Assembly (NCBI GenBank): GCA_963782445.1
Contig: CAWAJM010000002.1
Span: 1-64,000 of the forward strand
Origin: ZC4RG20 sp963782445
Lineage (GTDB): Bacteria; Pseudomonadota; Gammaproteobacteria; Steroidobacterales; Rariloculaceae
Direction of reading: 5' to 3'
Length of the DNA stretch: 64,000 nucleotides
Shown here in pieces: positions 24,709 through 34,488 of this stretch. Below the pieces are notes generated by a model. The model had not been told where the DNA came from and did no database searches. It was given only the letters and a program-made list of their open reading frames with translations. The stretch's first letter is position 1, and the number at the start of each line of letters is the position of its first letter. The translations under genes and the position numbers were made by a program.

Positions 24709-26823
24709 TCACCGATTCAGAAGTCCGCGCAGTTTGTTGCGCAGCTTGTCCTGTGCCTCCTGCTTTTGCTGCTCCAGCTTCTGCTTCTCCGCGCTCTTTT
24801 GCTGATCGACCTTATCCTGCACTGCCGCTTTCGCCCTGGCCTTCGCCACGGCCGAGAAGTCCGGTTTGACCTCCGGCGCCTCGATCGACCCGCCGACCTT
24901 GAGCGGCAGCTTCTGGCCCGCAAGGTCGGCCAGAAGCGGATCGGCCTTGACGGCCGCCGAATCCGCGAACGCCGCAACCAGGTCGAACGCAATGGCGTTC
25001 GTCAGCAGATTCACCGTGCCCGTCCCGTCGACGGCCATGAATGGCAGCGTCGCGTTCAAGTCCTTGGTCGTCAAAACCGCGTTCTTGACGATGCCGGACG
25101 CCGATACGCTCGAGAACGGCGTGCGCCGCGCGCCCGCCGGCCGCGGCGGTGCCTCGCTGCGGTTCAGCACCGCATGGGCCCTTCGGAGCTCATATGCAAG
25201 ATCGAGGCCCTCGAGCGCACCGTTTTTGATCGCGAACCGCACGTCGCCGTCGAGGGCACGGCGCATCTGGCCGACGTTGGAGCCGCGCGAGGTCAGGTTC
25301 AGGGTCACGCTGCCCGTGCCCGAGATCATTTCGGAATCCAGGAGATCCTTGCCGAGCGGGGCCATGTCCACGCCCGAGAGGTCCTGCGTGTAACCGAGCT
25401 TGACGGCGTCGCCGTCCGTATCGAGCTTCACGTCGCCCGCGAACTTGCCGCCGTAGAGCTTGGCCGTCGGCTTGATCTCGATGTGGCCGCCGGCGGCGGC
25501 GAGCGAGAAGGCCGCGTCCGTGAGCGTGAGCCCGGCGAACTGCGCCTTGCCGAAGGCGAGCTTGCCTTGCGCATTGACCTGCTTGAGCGCTGCGACGGGC
25601 AGATCGACGGCGTCGAGGGAGCCTTCGTCGGACTTGGGCTGCCCCTGCTCGGCCGGGGGCAGGTATCGGTCCGCGTTGATCTCGTTGATGGCGAGATCGA
25701 AGCGCAGCACATTCTTCTCGAGCCCGACGCTGCCCGTCAACGTCGAGTCGTCGAGCGCGAGATTCATATTGTCGAGACCGATGCGCGAGCCGGTGTAGAC
25801 GAAGGTCGCTCGCGCGCTAGCGCGCTTGAGCGCCATAGGGTCGGCCGTCTTGACGCCGGCACCGAAGACGTTGAGAACGCGGCTCGGGTCGAACTGCTGA
25901 ATATTTACTTGGCCGCTCAGCGCGAGATCCCCGAGCAGGTTTCGGCCCTTGAGCGAGCCCTTGGCCGTGATGCCGAGAAACGCGGCCGTGAGGTCGTCGA
26001 GCGTCAGCGTCTGCGCCTTGAGATCGGCGACGAGCGAGGCGAAGGACAAGTTCGCCGTGCCGTCCCCGCCGGGCCAGCTCGCACCGCTGCCGTCGAGCTT
26101 CACGTGCAGGTTGCCGAGCCGATAGCGCTCGTCGGCCAGCGAGACCTGCGCCATCGTATCCGCGGCAACCTTGAGGTCGAGATCCTTGCCGGACAGCGCG
26201 AAGTTCGTCGAAACCGGAAAGGCGACGTTTGGCCCGAAGCCGGATGCAAGGAGCTGGAATTTCGAGAGCGTCCACTTGCTGCCTGTCGAGGCGTCGGACC
26301 ACTTGACCTCGGAGTCCGCTATGCGCAGCACGTCGACCCCGAGGCCGACGGGCGCCCCGCCCTTCTGCGCCTCGGCCGCCTGGCCCCCTCCGGGCGCAGG
26401 CGCTGCGGCCGGCGGCGCACCGCCGCCGAGGTCCTGCCAGTTGTCGCGGCCCTGGGCATTGCGCTCGAGGTTCAAAACGACGCCCGTGAGCTCGGCCTCG
26501 CCGATCTCGATGCGCTTGGTCAGCAGCGGCAGCAGGCGCAGGTCGAGCGAGGCGCTGCGGATCTCCGCGAAGGGCTGATTGCCGAAGCCCGGCGCGTTGC
26601 CGAGCGTGGCGTGCCCGAGCGAGATGCTCAGCGTCGGAAAAATGTGCAGGCCGAGCTTGCCGTCGAGCACGAGCTTGCGGCCCGTGGCCTTGTTGACGGC
26701 GGCCTCGATCTGACCCTTGTAGTCGTTCGGGTCGACGAACACGGAGACGGCGACCGCCGCGAGCACGACGAGCAGCACGACGGCGCCGACGACGAGGGCG
26801 ATGAGCCTGATTAAGCGAGTCAT
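24709..26823 (-). CDS. AsmA family protein
   Basis: This 704-residue protein is inner-membrane anchored and periplasmic. One N-terminal transmembrane helix (residues about 5-31) is followed by VFVDPNDYKGQIEAAVNKATGR, the classic AsmA opening, then long beta-rich repeats of the AsmA/TamB type (FAEIRSASLDLRLLPLLTKR; a C-terminal GTGTVNLLTNAIAFD region) and a charged Q/K-rich tail. AsmA-like proteins take part in lipid transport and outer-membrane homeostasis. It is the first gene of the operon leading to mutY and yggX. Confidence 0.9.
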   Translation of the reverse strand: MTRLIRLIALVVGAVVLLVVLAAVAVSVFVDPNDYKGQIEAAVNKATGRKLVLDGKLGLHIFPTLSISLGHATLGNAPGFGNQPFAEIRSASLDLRLLPLLTKRIEIGEAELTGVVLNLERNAQGRDNWQDLGGGAPPAAAPAPGGGQAAEAQKGGAPVGLGVDVLRIADSEVKWSDASTGSKWTLSKFQLLASGFGPNVAFPVSTNFALSGKDLDLKVAADTMAQVSLADERYRLGNLHVKLDGSGASWPGGDGTANLSFASLVADLKAQTLTLDDLTAAFLGITAKGSLKGRNLLGDLALSGQVNIQQFDPSRVLNVFGAGVKTADPMALKRASARATFVYTGSRIGLDNMNLALDDSTLTGSVGLEKNVLRFDLAINEINADRYLPPAEQGQPKSDEGSLDAVDLPVAALKQVNAQGKLAFGKAQFAGLTLTDAAFSLAAAGGHIEIKPTAKLYGGKFAGDVKLDTDGDAVKLGYTQDLSGVDMAPLGKDLLDSEMISGTGSVTLNLTSRGSNVGQMRRALDGDVRFAIKNGALEGLDLAYELRRAHAVLNRSEAPPRPAGARRTPFSSVSASGIVKNAVLTTKDLNATLPFMAVDGTGTVNLLTNAIAFDLVAAFADSAAVKADPLLADLAGQKLPLKVGGSIEAPEVKPDFSAVAKARAKAAVQDKVDQQKSAEKQKLEQQKQEAQDKLRNKLRGLLNR

Positions 26824-26942
26824 GGCCTACCTCGAGCGTAGTTTCGGGGGGCTCCTCGGGGCGATCATCGTAACAACATTCGGATGTCGGGGAGAGTACG
26901 CGCTACCCGAAACGGGGTCGCAGGCGGCACTTATGTCGAAAC

Positions 26943-27611
26943 TCAGTGCTGGCCGGCGTACCAGTTCACGGCGAACTGGACGAGCCTCGGCGAGGTCTCG
27001 AGGCTCAGCTTCTTCTTGATGCGCTGGCGATGCGATTCGATGGTCTTGATACTGAGATTCAGGTCCTGCGCGATCTCGCGCGTCGTCTTGCCGCGGCCGA
27101 TGAGGTTCAGAACCTGGACCTCCCGGTTACTGAGCCGCTCGATGGGGTCCATGCTGTGCTTGCGGCCCGAGACGGCGAAGCGCTCGATCATGCTCGCGCC
27201 GACCTGCTCGCTGACGTAGATGCCCCCGCCCAGCACGCGGCGCAGCGCCGCGATGAGCTGATCCCCGGCGGCCTGCTTCATGATGTAGCCGCTCGCGCCC
27301 GAGCTCAGCAGGCGCTCGGCGTAGATGTTCTCGTCGTGCATCGAAAGCACGAGCACGGGCAGGCCCGCGTACTTGCTGCGGATATCCTTGATGAGCTCGA
27401 GCCCGTCGCTGTCGCGCAGCGAAAGATCGAGGATCACGATGTCGGGTGTCAGGCGGCTCAGGAACGCGCGGGCCTCACGCACGTCCGCGGCTTCGCCGCA
27501 GACCGCGAGATCCGGCTCCTGCTCGATAAGCTGAGCCAGGCCCTGCCGCACGACGGGATGGTCGTCGACGATGTAAACGGTACGCGCCCGTTGGTTGTTC
27601 GACTCAGCCAT
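26943..27611 (-). CDS. NarL/LuxR-type response regulator
   Basis: This 222-residue regulator has a receiver domain (YIVDDHPVVRQGL; phospho-acceptor Asp in IVILDLSLRDSDGLE; LVLSMHD; Lys in GYIMKQAAG) and a C-terminal LuxR helix-turn-helix (LSNREVQVLNLIGRGKTTREIAQDLNLSIKTIESHRQRIKKKL). It is similar in plan to UvrY/GacA and NarL. No histidine kinase is adjacent, so it is an orphan in this window. It lies between the asmA-like operon and tRNA-Gly. Confidence 0.92.
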   Translation of the reverse strand: MAESNNQRARTVYIVDDHPVVRQGLAQLIEQEPDLAVCGEAADVREARAFLSRLTPDIVILDLSLRDSDGLELIKDIRSKYAGLPVLVLSMHDENIYAERLLSSGASGYIMKQAAGDQLIAALRRVLGGGIYVSEQVGASMIERFAVSGRKHSMDPIERLSNREVQVLNLIGRGKTTREIAQDLNLSIKTIESHRQRIKKKLSLETSPRLVQFAVNWYAGQH

Positions 27612-27669
27612 AAAACGACACTTTCGGCCGGGGCTGCCGGCCTCGAAGGGAGTTCCGGGAGGGAGCGCC

Positions 27670-27743
27670 TGGAGCGGGTGATGGGAATCGAACCCACGTC
27701 ATCAGCTTGGGAAGCTGAGGTTCTACCATTGAACTACACCCGC
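27670..27743 (-). tRNA. tRNA-Gly (CCC)
   Basis: The 74-nt minus-strand cloverleaf has an encoded CCA. The acceptor is GCGGGTG/CACCCGC, the D-arm GTTCAATGGTAGAAC, the anticodon stem TCAGC/GCTGA with loop TTCCCAA (anticodon CCC), and the T-arm TGGGTTCGATTCCCA. It decodes GGG. Confidence 0.96.
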
Positions 27744-27952
27744 GAAACGAGCACCCCCGATTCGGCCGCGACGGTGACTAAGAATGCATCGGCCCCTGCC
27801 GGCTTCCCTCGCGGCCCGCTTAGTTTCGCGTCCAGCACCTTTTTCAGGCGAGTATATACGATACTGCCATTGTTGAGCACGAGCGCGGCCCGGAGCGGCG
27901 CCGCACCCGCGGCTCTTGATGCGGCCCGCCGGCCTCTCCACAATCGCGCACG

Positions 27953-28648
27953 GTGACAGAACACTTCCGCAAGGTCCGGAGCTTCGTGCGCCGGCCCGGC
28001 CGCATGACGGCGGCTCAGCGCCGCGCCCTCGAGACGCTGCTGCCGCGCTTCGGCGTCGGCTACGCGCCGCAGGCGCTCGACCTCGACGCGGTCTTCGGCC
28101 GCCACGCGCCGCGCGTGCTCGACATCGGCTTCGGCGACGGCGAGGCGCTCGTGACAAGTGCGGCCAACCACGCGGAGATCGACTATCTCGGCGCCGAGAT
28201 CCACGAGCCCGGCGTCGGCCACCTGCTCATCCTGCTCGAGCGGGCCGGGCTCGCGAACGTGCGCGTCGTCGTCCACGACGCCGTCGAGGTCGTCGAGCAC
28301 ATGCTTGCCGCGGCATCCTTCGACGCAGTCGCACTGTTCTTTCCGGATCCGTGGCCCAAGAAGCGGCATCACAAGCGCCGCATTGTGCAGCCGGATTTCG
28401 TCGCGCAGTGTGCGCGCATCCTCAAGGACGGGGGCCTCGTGCATTTCGCGACCGACTGGGCCGACTACGCCGAGCACGCCGCGGCCGTGTTCGCGGGCAG
28501 CCCCGCGTTCGAGCCCGTGGCGCCGGCGGCGCTCGCGGGCGACGCGCTCGCGTTCCGGGCGCCCACCAAGTTCGAGCGCCGGGGCCTTCGGCTCGGGCAC
28601 GCGGTCGCGGATCTGTATTTCAGAAAGCAACCCCAGAGGGCGGCGTGA
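27953..28648 (+). CDS. trmB: tRNA (guanine-N7)-methyltransferase
   Basis: This 231-residue SAM enzyme methylates G46 of tRNAs. The motifs VLDIGFGDGEALV (SAM loop), YLGAEIHEPGVG and LFFPDPWPKKRHHKRRIVQ (catalytic/tRNA-binding) are all present, as is the C-terminal PTKFERRGLRLGHAVADL. The start is a GTG at 27953. The stop overlaps the GTG of the downstream transporter (GTGA). Length is normal. Confidence 0.95.
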   Translation: MTEHFRKVRSFVRRPGRMTAAQRRALETLLPRFGVGYAPQALDLDAVFGRHAPRVLDIGFGDGEALVTSAANHAEIDYLGAEIHEPGVGHLLILLERAGLANVRVVVHDAVEVVEHMLAAASFDAVALFFPDPWPKKRHHKRRIVQPDFVAQCARILKDGGLVHFATDWADYAEHAAAVFAGSPAFEPVAPAALAGDALAFRAPTKFERRGLRLGHAVADLYFRKQPQRAA

Positions 28649-29997
28649 AAAGACGCAGCTACATGAGCGTTCTGACGGAGCTGCGGCGGCCGAAGGTGGC
28701 GACGATGCTCGCGCTCGGCTTCTCGTCCGGCCTGCCCTTTCTGCTGACGGGCAACACGCTCGGCTACTGGCTCCGCGACGAGGGCGTGACGCTGACGGCC
28801 ATTGGGCTGTTGTCCTGGGTCGGCTTCGCGTACGCGCTCAAGTTCCTCTGGAGCCCGCTCATGGACCGGCTCAACGCGCCCGGGCTCGGCCGGCTGCTCG
28901 GCCGCCGCCGGGGCTGGATGCTCGTGGCGCAATGCGCGGCCGCCGCGGGCCTCGCGGGCATGGCCGCCTTCGGCGGCCAGGGCGCCGGCCTGAGCGCGAT
29001 CGCCGTCTTTGCGCTGCTCGTCGCGTTCGCCTCCGCCTCGCAGGACATCGTCGTCGACGCGTGGCGCATCGAGGTCGCCGACGACGCCGACGAGCTCGGC
29101 TTGCTCTCGGCGGCTTACCAGCTCGGCTACCGCGCCGCGCTGCTCATGACCGACGCTTTGATCCTTATCCTCGCCAATCATTTCGGCTGGCGTTTGTCCT
29201 ATGCCGCCATGGCCGTGCTCATGTCCGTCGGGTTCGCGGGCACGTGGTTCGCGACCGAGCCCGCGCGCGCCGACGAGGCGCTCGAGGAGCGCGCGGAGAC
29301 CGCGCCGCTCATCTCCATCCGGGGCCTGTACGACGCGATCGCCGGGCCCTTCGTCGTCTTCTTCCGGAGCCACGGCGCGATGGCGCTGCTGATGCTGGCG
29401 ACGATCGCGCTGTACATGGCGCCCGACTTCGTCATGGGTCCCATGGCGAACCCTTTCTACCACGACCTCGGGCTCTCGAAGGACGTCGTCGGCGGCGTAC
29501 GCGGCTCCGTCGGGCTCGTGGGCACGATCGCCGGCATCGCGGCCGGCGGCCTCGCCGCCGTGCGGTTCGGGTTCTGGCGTACGCTCATCATCGGGGAGAT
29601 CGTCGAGGCGGGCTCGATCGCGACCTATTCGCTGCTCGCGCTCGCGGGCCACAGCATGGGCCTGTTCAGCTTCGTCATGGCCTTTACGAACTTCGGCATC
29701 GGCTTTGCCGGCGTTGCGCTCGTCTCGTATATGTCGAGCCTCACGAATCTCGGCTATACGGCTACGCAGTACGCGCTGCTGAGCTCGACCTACGCCGTCG
29801 TCGGCAAGTTCCTCAAGGGCCTGTCGGGCGTCATCGTCGAGCGGCTCGCGGCCGGCACGACGCTCATGCACGGCTACGCGGCCTACTTCGCGCTCTGCGC
29901 GGCGATCGGGCTGCCGGCCATCGCGTTATGCCTGATCCTCATGCGGCTGCAGAAGGGCGCGCCGGAGCCGCCCGGGGCGGCCGTGGCCGAGACGTGA
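28645..29997 (+). CDS. AmpG-like MFS transporter (muropeptide permease family)
   Basis: This inner-membrane protein has about 450 residues and 12 predicted segments. The opening RRPKVATMLALGFSSGLPFLLTGNTLGYWLRDEGV and SWVGFAYALKFLWSPLMDR, with QDIVVDAWRIE, are characteristic of AmpG, which imports anhydro-muropeptides for wall recycling and beta-lactamase induction. The GTG at 28645 (behind AGAGGG and overlapping trmB) is preferred; the ATG at 28663 is possible. The match to AmpG proper is good but substrate specificity is inferred. Confidence 0.85.
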   Translation: MKRRSYMSVLTELRRPKVATMLALGFSSGLPFLLTGNTLGYWLRDEGVTLTAIGLLSWVGFAYALKFLWSPLMDRLNAPGLGRLLGRRRGWMLVAQCAAAAGLAGMAAFGGQGAGLSAIAVFALLVAFASASQDIVVDAWRIEVADDADELGLLSAAYQLGYRAALLMTDALILILANHFGWRLSYAAMAVLMSVGFAGTWFATEPARADEALEERAETAPLISIRGLYDAIAGPFVVFFRSHGAMALLMLATIALYMAPDFVMGPMANPFYHDLGLSKDVVGGVRGSVGLVGTIAGIAAGGLAAVRFGFWRTLIIGEIVEAGSIATYSLLALAGHSMGLFSFVMAFTNFGIGFAGVALVSYMSSLTNLGYTATQYALLSSTYAVVGKFLKGLSGVIVERLAAGTTLMHGYAAYFALCAAIGLPAIALCLILMRLQKGAPEPPGAAVAET

Positions 29998-30009
29998 AGG
30001 CGCGACCGT

Positions 30010-30028
30010 GCGCGCCAGGGGGGCGCGC
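30010..30028. other. GC-rich hairpin between convergent genes
   Basis: A perfect 7-bp stem (GCGCGCC/GGCGCGC) with a 5-base loop lies 12 bp after the AmpG-like stop. No T tract follows, so a terminator role is only possible. Confidence 0.3.
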
Positions 30029-30121
30029 TACGGAGGCCCGAGGGAGGGATTCACTCCGCCCCCGCAATCGCCCGTCTGCACCAGTCTCCGCCAACTGCCA
30101 ACACAAGAACCCGTTCGTGGA

Positions 30122-30961
30122 TCATGCGGACGACGACGAGGACGACGACGAAGCCCGAGCCGCCTTCTTCCGCCGCGCCGCCGGCCGCAGCTTCGGCAGG
30201 TCGTACTCGAGCGTCAAAGGCGCATGATCCGAATAGCGCTGCTCGCGGAACACCGAGGCGGCTTTGACCGCTTTCGCGAGATCGGGCGTCACGAGGTGAT
30301 AGTCGATGCGCCACCCGACGTTCTTCTCCCATGCGCGGCCGCGGTTCGACCACCAGGTGTACTCGTCGGCCGATTGGTTGACGACGCGGAAGGCATCGAC
30401 GTAGCCGACGGTGTCGAAGATGTGATCGAGCCAGGCGCGCTCCTCGGGCGTGAAGCCCGAGTTCTTTCGGTTCGAGCGCCAGTTCTTGAGGTCGATCTCC
30501 TTGTGCGCGATGTTGACGTCGCCGCACAGGATGCAGGGCATGCCGCGGCCCAGTAGGCCGTGCATGTGCGCCTCGAAGCTCTCGAGGAAGCGGAACTTAG
30601 CGACTTGGCGCTCGGGCGACGAGGAGCCCGAAGGGAAGTAAACGCTCGCGACGGCCGCGGCGTCGAACACGGCTTCGATGTAGCGGCCCTCGCCGTCGAA
30701 CTCCTCATTGGCATAGCCCGTCACGATGCGGCGCGGCTCGGTGCGGCTGTAGATCGCGACGCCGCTGTAGCCGGGCTTGACGGCCGGAAACAGGTAACGG
30801 TGATAGCCGGCCGCATGGTAGGCCGCGTCGTCAAGCTGCTCGGCCTGCGCCTTGAGCTCCTGCACGCAGAGCACGTCGGCGTCCTGCTGCGCGAACCATT
30901 CGAAGAAGCCCTTGCGCGCGGCCGCGCGTAAACCGTTTGCATTGAAGCTGATAATTTTCAT
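30122..30961 (-). CDS. xthA: Exodeoxyribonuclease III
   Basis: This 279-residue apurinic/apyrimidinic endonuclease and 3'-5' exonuclease has all the metal and catalytic motifs of the family: ISFNANGLRAA, LCVQELKAQ (metal Glu), YSGVAIYSR, CGDVNIAHKEIDL (Asp/Asn), WWSNRGRAWEKNVGWRIDYHL and the terminal SDHAPL. Beyond the usual end the protein carries a basic stretch (RPAARRKKAARA) and a run of eight serines encoded by a GAC/GAG microsatellite (about 30128-30155 on the + strand). It is divergent from pyrE. Confidence 0.95.
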   Translation of the reverse strand: MKIISFNANGLRAAARKGFFEWFAQQDADVLCVQELKAQAEQLDDAAYHAAGYHRYLFPAVKPGYSGVAIYSRTEPRRIVTGYANEEFDGEGRYIEAVFDAAAVASVYFPSGSSSPERQVAKFRFLESFEAHMHGLLGRGMPCILCGDVNIAHKEIDLKNWRSNRKNSGFTPEERAWLDHIFDTVGYVDAFRVVNQSADEYTWWSNRGRAWEKNVGWRIDYHLVTPDLAKAVKAASVFREQRYSDHAPLTLEYDLPKLRPAARRKKAARASSSSSSSSA

Positions 30962-31024
30962 GGGGACGATCGCCCGTTCGAGTCGCGCGCGGTATCATAG
31001 CAGCGGCGTTTCGGAGCGCGGCCG

Positions 31025-31681
31025 ATGAAAGCATACAAGACGCAATTCCTGGAGCTCGCTCTGGAGCTCGGCGTGCTGCAGTTCGGCGAGTTCAAGCTCA
31101 AGTCCGGGCGCGTGAGCCCGTACTTCTTCAACGCGGGCCTCTTCAACAGCGGTTACGCCGCCGCCAAGCTCGGCCGCTGCTACGCGTCGGCGGTAACAGA
31201 GCTCGACCTCGAGTTCGACATGCTGTTCGGGCCCGCTTACAAGGGTATCCCGCTCGTCGCGCTCACGGCCGCCACGCTGGCCGAGCATCACGACCGCGAC
31301 TATCCGTTCGCGTTCAACCGGAAGGAAGCGAAGGATCACGGCGAGGGCGGCAGCACGATCGGCGCGCCTGTCGCGGGCCGCGTGCTGATCCTCGACAACG
31401 TCATCACGGCCGGCACGGCCGTGCGCGAGGTGCTCGGCGTCATCGAGGCGGCCGGCGGCACGCCCGCCGGCGTGCTCGTCGCACTGGACCGCGAAGAGAT
31501 CGGCACGAAGGCCCGGATCTCGGCCGTGCAGCAGCTCTCGACCGAGCTCGGCGTGCCGATCCGCAGCATCGTGACGCTGACGGACCTCGTGGAGCACCTC
31601 GAAGAGGACAGCGAGTACGCAGACAAGCTCGGTGCCGTCCGGTCCTATCGCAATCGCTACGGCGTGCCGTTCGATCCCTAG
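31025..31681 (+). CDS. pyrE: Orotate phosphoribosyltransferase
   Basis: This 218-residue enzyme makes orotidine 5'-phosphate from orotate and PRPP in pyrimidine synthesis. The PRPP motif VLILDNVITAGTAVREV, the flexible-loop FNRKEAKDHGEGG and the N-terminal FELKSGRVSPYFFN-like segment (FKLKSGRVSPYFFN here) are present. Length is standard for gammaproteobacteria. It stands divergent from xthA with only 63 bp between them. Confidence 0.96.
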   Translation: MKAYKTQFLELALELGVLQFGEFKLKSGRVSPYFFNAGLFNSGYAAAKLGRCYASAVTELDLEFDMLFGPAYKGIPLVALTAATLAEHHDRDYPFAFNRKEAKDHGEGGSTIGAPVAGRVLILDNVITAGTAVREVLGVIEAAGGTPAGVLVALDREEIGTKARISAVQQLSTELGVPIRSIVTLTDLVEHLEEDSEYADKLGAVRSYRNRYGVPFDP

Positions 31682-31889
31682 GAGTCTGCGGAGGGCACAC
31701 GCCTAATGCCTGTGCGGGCACGCGGGCGCAAGCACCGCCGGCGGGTGCCGGTCGGCGCGCCCGCCGCCGCAAATGGGGCCGCCGCGGCCCGCGGCCGGAC
31801 CGGCACGGAAAATTGCGCAGTCCGGCGCTTTTCTTGGCCTGGAAATCTGGTATACGTGCTCATTAGGCATCGATGGCTTTTGACATAAG

Positions 31890-32540
31890 TTGAAGACGCT
31901 CGCCCGCCTGACTCTGCTCGCGTCCGCCGCGCTCGTGCTCGCGGCGCCGGCGGCGTTTGCGCAGAAGGGCAGCAAGCAAAAGCTCTATCGCTGGGTCGAC
32001 GACAAGGGCGTCATCCACTACACCGACAGCCTGCCGCCCGACTCGGCCGGCCGCGATCACCAGATCCTCAACGACCAAGGCGTGCCCGTCGGCTTCGAGC
32101 AGGGCAGGCTCAGCGACGCCGAGAAGGCGGCTCAGCAAAAGAAGCAAAAGGCCGAGCAGGCCCAACAGCAGGCCCGCGAGGAAGTGGCCAAGCACGATCG
32201 CATGCTGCTCGAGACGTACCTGACCGTGCACGACATCGAGGAGCTGCGCGACCGCCGTCTCGAGCTGCTCGATTCGCAGATCAAGGTCACGGAGCTGTAC
32301 CTGAAGAACCTGCACAAGCGTCTCGATAAGCTCCAGGCCGAGGCCGCGGCCTATCGCCAGCCGGCGGCCGGGGGCGAGCCGCGAGCGGTGCCGGACGATC
32401 TTTCCGACGAGATCTCGAAGACGGCCGGGACGATCAGCTCCTACGAGACGATGCTCGAGCGCACGCGCAACGATCAGAACAAGCTGCGCGAGTCCTTCGC
32501 CGCGGACATCGCGCGGTTCAAGGAGCTCAAAGGCGGCTGA
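31890..32540 (+). CDS. Exported DUF4124 coiled-coil protein
   Basis: The TTG start gives 216 residues. A signal peptide (about residues 6-24, AAFAQ) is followed by a DUF4124 domain (KLYRWVDDKGVIHYTDSLPPD) and a long charged coiled coil (residues about 75-215, rich in Gln/Lys/Glu). DUF4124 proteins are common envelope proteins of unknown function in gammaproteobacteria. It is monocistronic, between pyrE and the convergent dut. Confidence 0.85.
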   Translation: MKTLARLTLLASAALVLAAPAAFAQKGSKQKLYRWVDDKGVIHYTDSLPPDSAGRDHQILNDQGVPVGFEQGRLSDAEKAAQQKKQKAEQAQQQAREEVAKHDRMLLETYLTVHDIEELRDRRLELLDSQIKVTELYLKNLHKRLDKLQAEAAAYRQPAAGGEPRAVPDDLSDEISKTAGTISSYETMLERTRNDQNKLRESFAADIARFKELKGG

Positions 32541-32594
32541 GCGGAATGGGCCGGGCCGAAAGGGCCGAGCGGCAGCGGCCGAACCCTCGCGAAA

Positions 32595-33062
32595 CTATTC
32601 CGTCCCCGTATGACCAAAGCCGCCGGCGCCGCGGCTGCTGGCCGCGAAGGCGTCCACGATCTCGAAGCGCGCCTGCACCACGGGCACGATGACGAGCTGC
32701 GCAATGCGCTCGCCGGGCTCGATCGTGAACGGCGCCGCGCCGCGGTTCCAGCATGACACGAGCAGCTCGCCCTGATAGTCGGAGTCGATGAGCCCGACGA
32801 GATTGCCGAGGACGATGCCGTGCTTGTGGCCGAGGCCCGAGCGCGGAAGGATCACGGCCGCGAGCCCCGGATCGGCGAGATGCACGGCGAGCCCCGTGTT
32901 GATGAGCTTAGCGTCGCCGGGCGCGAGCATGAGCGGCGCATCGAGGCAGGCGCGCAGATCGACGCCGGCCGAGCCTTCCGTCGCAGGAGCGGGCAGCGGC
33001 AGCTCCGCGCCGAGGCGCGGATCGAGAATCTTGAGCTCAATGCGTCGGGAGGTGCCGCTCAT
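32595..33062 (-). CDS. dut: dUTP diphosphatase
   Basis: This 155-residue trimeric dUTPase hydrolyses dUTP to dUMP. All five motifs are visible: EGSAGVDLRA, PRSGLGHKHG, GLIDSDYQGE (uracil/deoxyribose pocket with catalytic Asp), GERIAQLVI and the C-terminal arm RGAGGFGHTG. The ATG overlaps the coaBC stop (ATGA). The coaBC-dut pair is a standard gammaproteobacterial arrangement. Confidence 0.97.
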   Translation of the reverse strand: MSGTSRRIELKILDPRLGAELPLPAPATEGSAGVDLRACLDAPLMLAPGDAKLINTGLAVHLADPGLAAVILPRSGLGHKHGIVLGNLVGLIDSDYQGELLVSCWNRGAAPFTIEPGERIAQLVIVPVVQARFEIVDAFAASSRGAGGFGHTGTE

Positions 33063-34301
33063 GCGCGTGCCTTTGCGGGGCCGGGGCGCGCTTGCGCGTA
33101 GCGCTTCGCGATCAGGGCCATGAGGCGGCGCGCGAGCGCCGCCTTCGTCCCCTCGCCGAGCTCGAGCTCGCCGCCATGCCAGTAGGCGGCGAGCGCGTTC
33201 GTATCGCGGTCGAAGCCGCAATCCGGGCCCACGCGGTTAGCGGCGATCAGGTCGACGCGCTTGCGCTCGAGCTTCTCGCGCGCGTGCTCGGCCACGTTGC
33301 TCGTCTCGGCCGCGAAGCCGACGGTGAACGGCGGCTCGGGCAGCGCCGCCACACTGGCGAGCGTGTCGGGCGAGCGCACGAGCTCGAGGTGCATGGCGGG
33401 CTCCGTGCGCTTGATCTTCTCGCTGGCCGCGTGCTCGGGCCGGTAGTCGGCGACGGCCGCGCAGCCGATGAACAGGTCCGTATCGGCGATCTCGGCGTGC
33501 ACGGCCGCGTACATCTGCTCGGCGGTCTCCACGTCGACGCGGCGCACGCCGGCCGGCGCCGGCAATGCGACGGGCCCGCTCACGAGCACGACGGAAGCCC
33601 CCGCCTCGCGCGCGGCTTCGGCGAGCGCATAACCCATGCGCCCGGAGCTGCGGTTCGTGATGTAGCGCACGGGATCGATGGGCTCGCGCGTCGGCCCCGC
33701 CGTCACCACGACCTTGCGGCCCGCGAGGGGGCCGCCGCCGTGCTCGGCCAGCAGCGCGTCCGCGATCTGCTCGGGCTCGAGCATGCGTCCCAGGCCATGC
33801 TCGCCGCAGGCCTGCTCGCCCGCGCCGGGGCCCAGCAGCCGAACGCCGCGGCGCTCGAGAAGCCGGCAGTTGGCCTGTACGGCCTCGTGCGCCCACATCT
33901 GCCGGTTCATGGCCGGCGCGAGCACGACGGGGGCGGCCGTCGCGAGGCACAACGTCGTCAAGAGATCGCCCGCGAGGCCCGCGGCCAGCGCGCCGATGAA
34001 ATGGGCCGTGGCCGGCGCGACGAGCACGAACGTCCGCCCAACGCGCGAGCTCGATGTGGCCCATGGCGGCCTCGGCCTCCTCGTCCCAGAGCTCGGCGCG
34101 CACGCGCCGGCCCGAGACGGCCTGCAGCGTCAGCGGCGTCACGAACCGCCTCGCACCGTCCGTGAGCACGACCTGCACGGCGCAGCCGCGCGCCGTGAAC
34201 CGACGCACGAGCTCGGGGCATTTGTAGGCGGCGATGCCACCCGTCACGCCGAGCAGGACGTTCTTGGGTTGTTCGGATCGGGCTGTCACGGCGGTCGGCA
34301 T
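33059..34301 (-). CDS. coaBC: Bifunctional phosphopantothenoylcysteine decarboxylase/synthetase, with frameshift
   Basis: CoaBC converts 4'-phosphopantothenate and cysteine to 4'-phosphopantetheine in CoA synthesis. The CoaC flavoprotein domain opens with VLLGVTGGIAAYKCPEL and runs to MGHIELARWADV. There the frame breaks at 34030-34036 (GAACGTC on the + strand). Removing one base gives ADVVLVAPATAHFIG and a continuous 413-residue protein with PAMNRQMW and the CoaB domain (VVVTAGPTREPIDPVRYITNRSSGRMG; a C-terminal FAAETSN block). The gene is normally essential and single copy, so a sequence error is the most likely cause. Confidence 0.9.
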
Positions 34302-34488
34302 TCGCCTGCGGCGGCGGGGGCGCACGGCTCGCAGCTTAACGCCGCCCGCCGCACCTTTCCACTGGCAGCGGGAGACGGCCGCGACGGGCGGCGCACGGCC
34401 GCCACGGCGCGCTTGGCCCGGCATTTGTCGCGGGCATCGGGAGTTTCGGCGCGGGCATCGGCCCGGGCTTTCGCGCACGATGCCCGGC

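Noticed and set aside
34030..34036. Programmed +1 frameshift in coaBC
   Set aside because: No stop codon, upstream ribosome-binding-like stimulator or structure marks the site, and the same base change recurs in priA and a TonB receptor. A sequence error is simpler.
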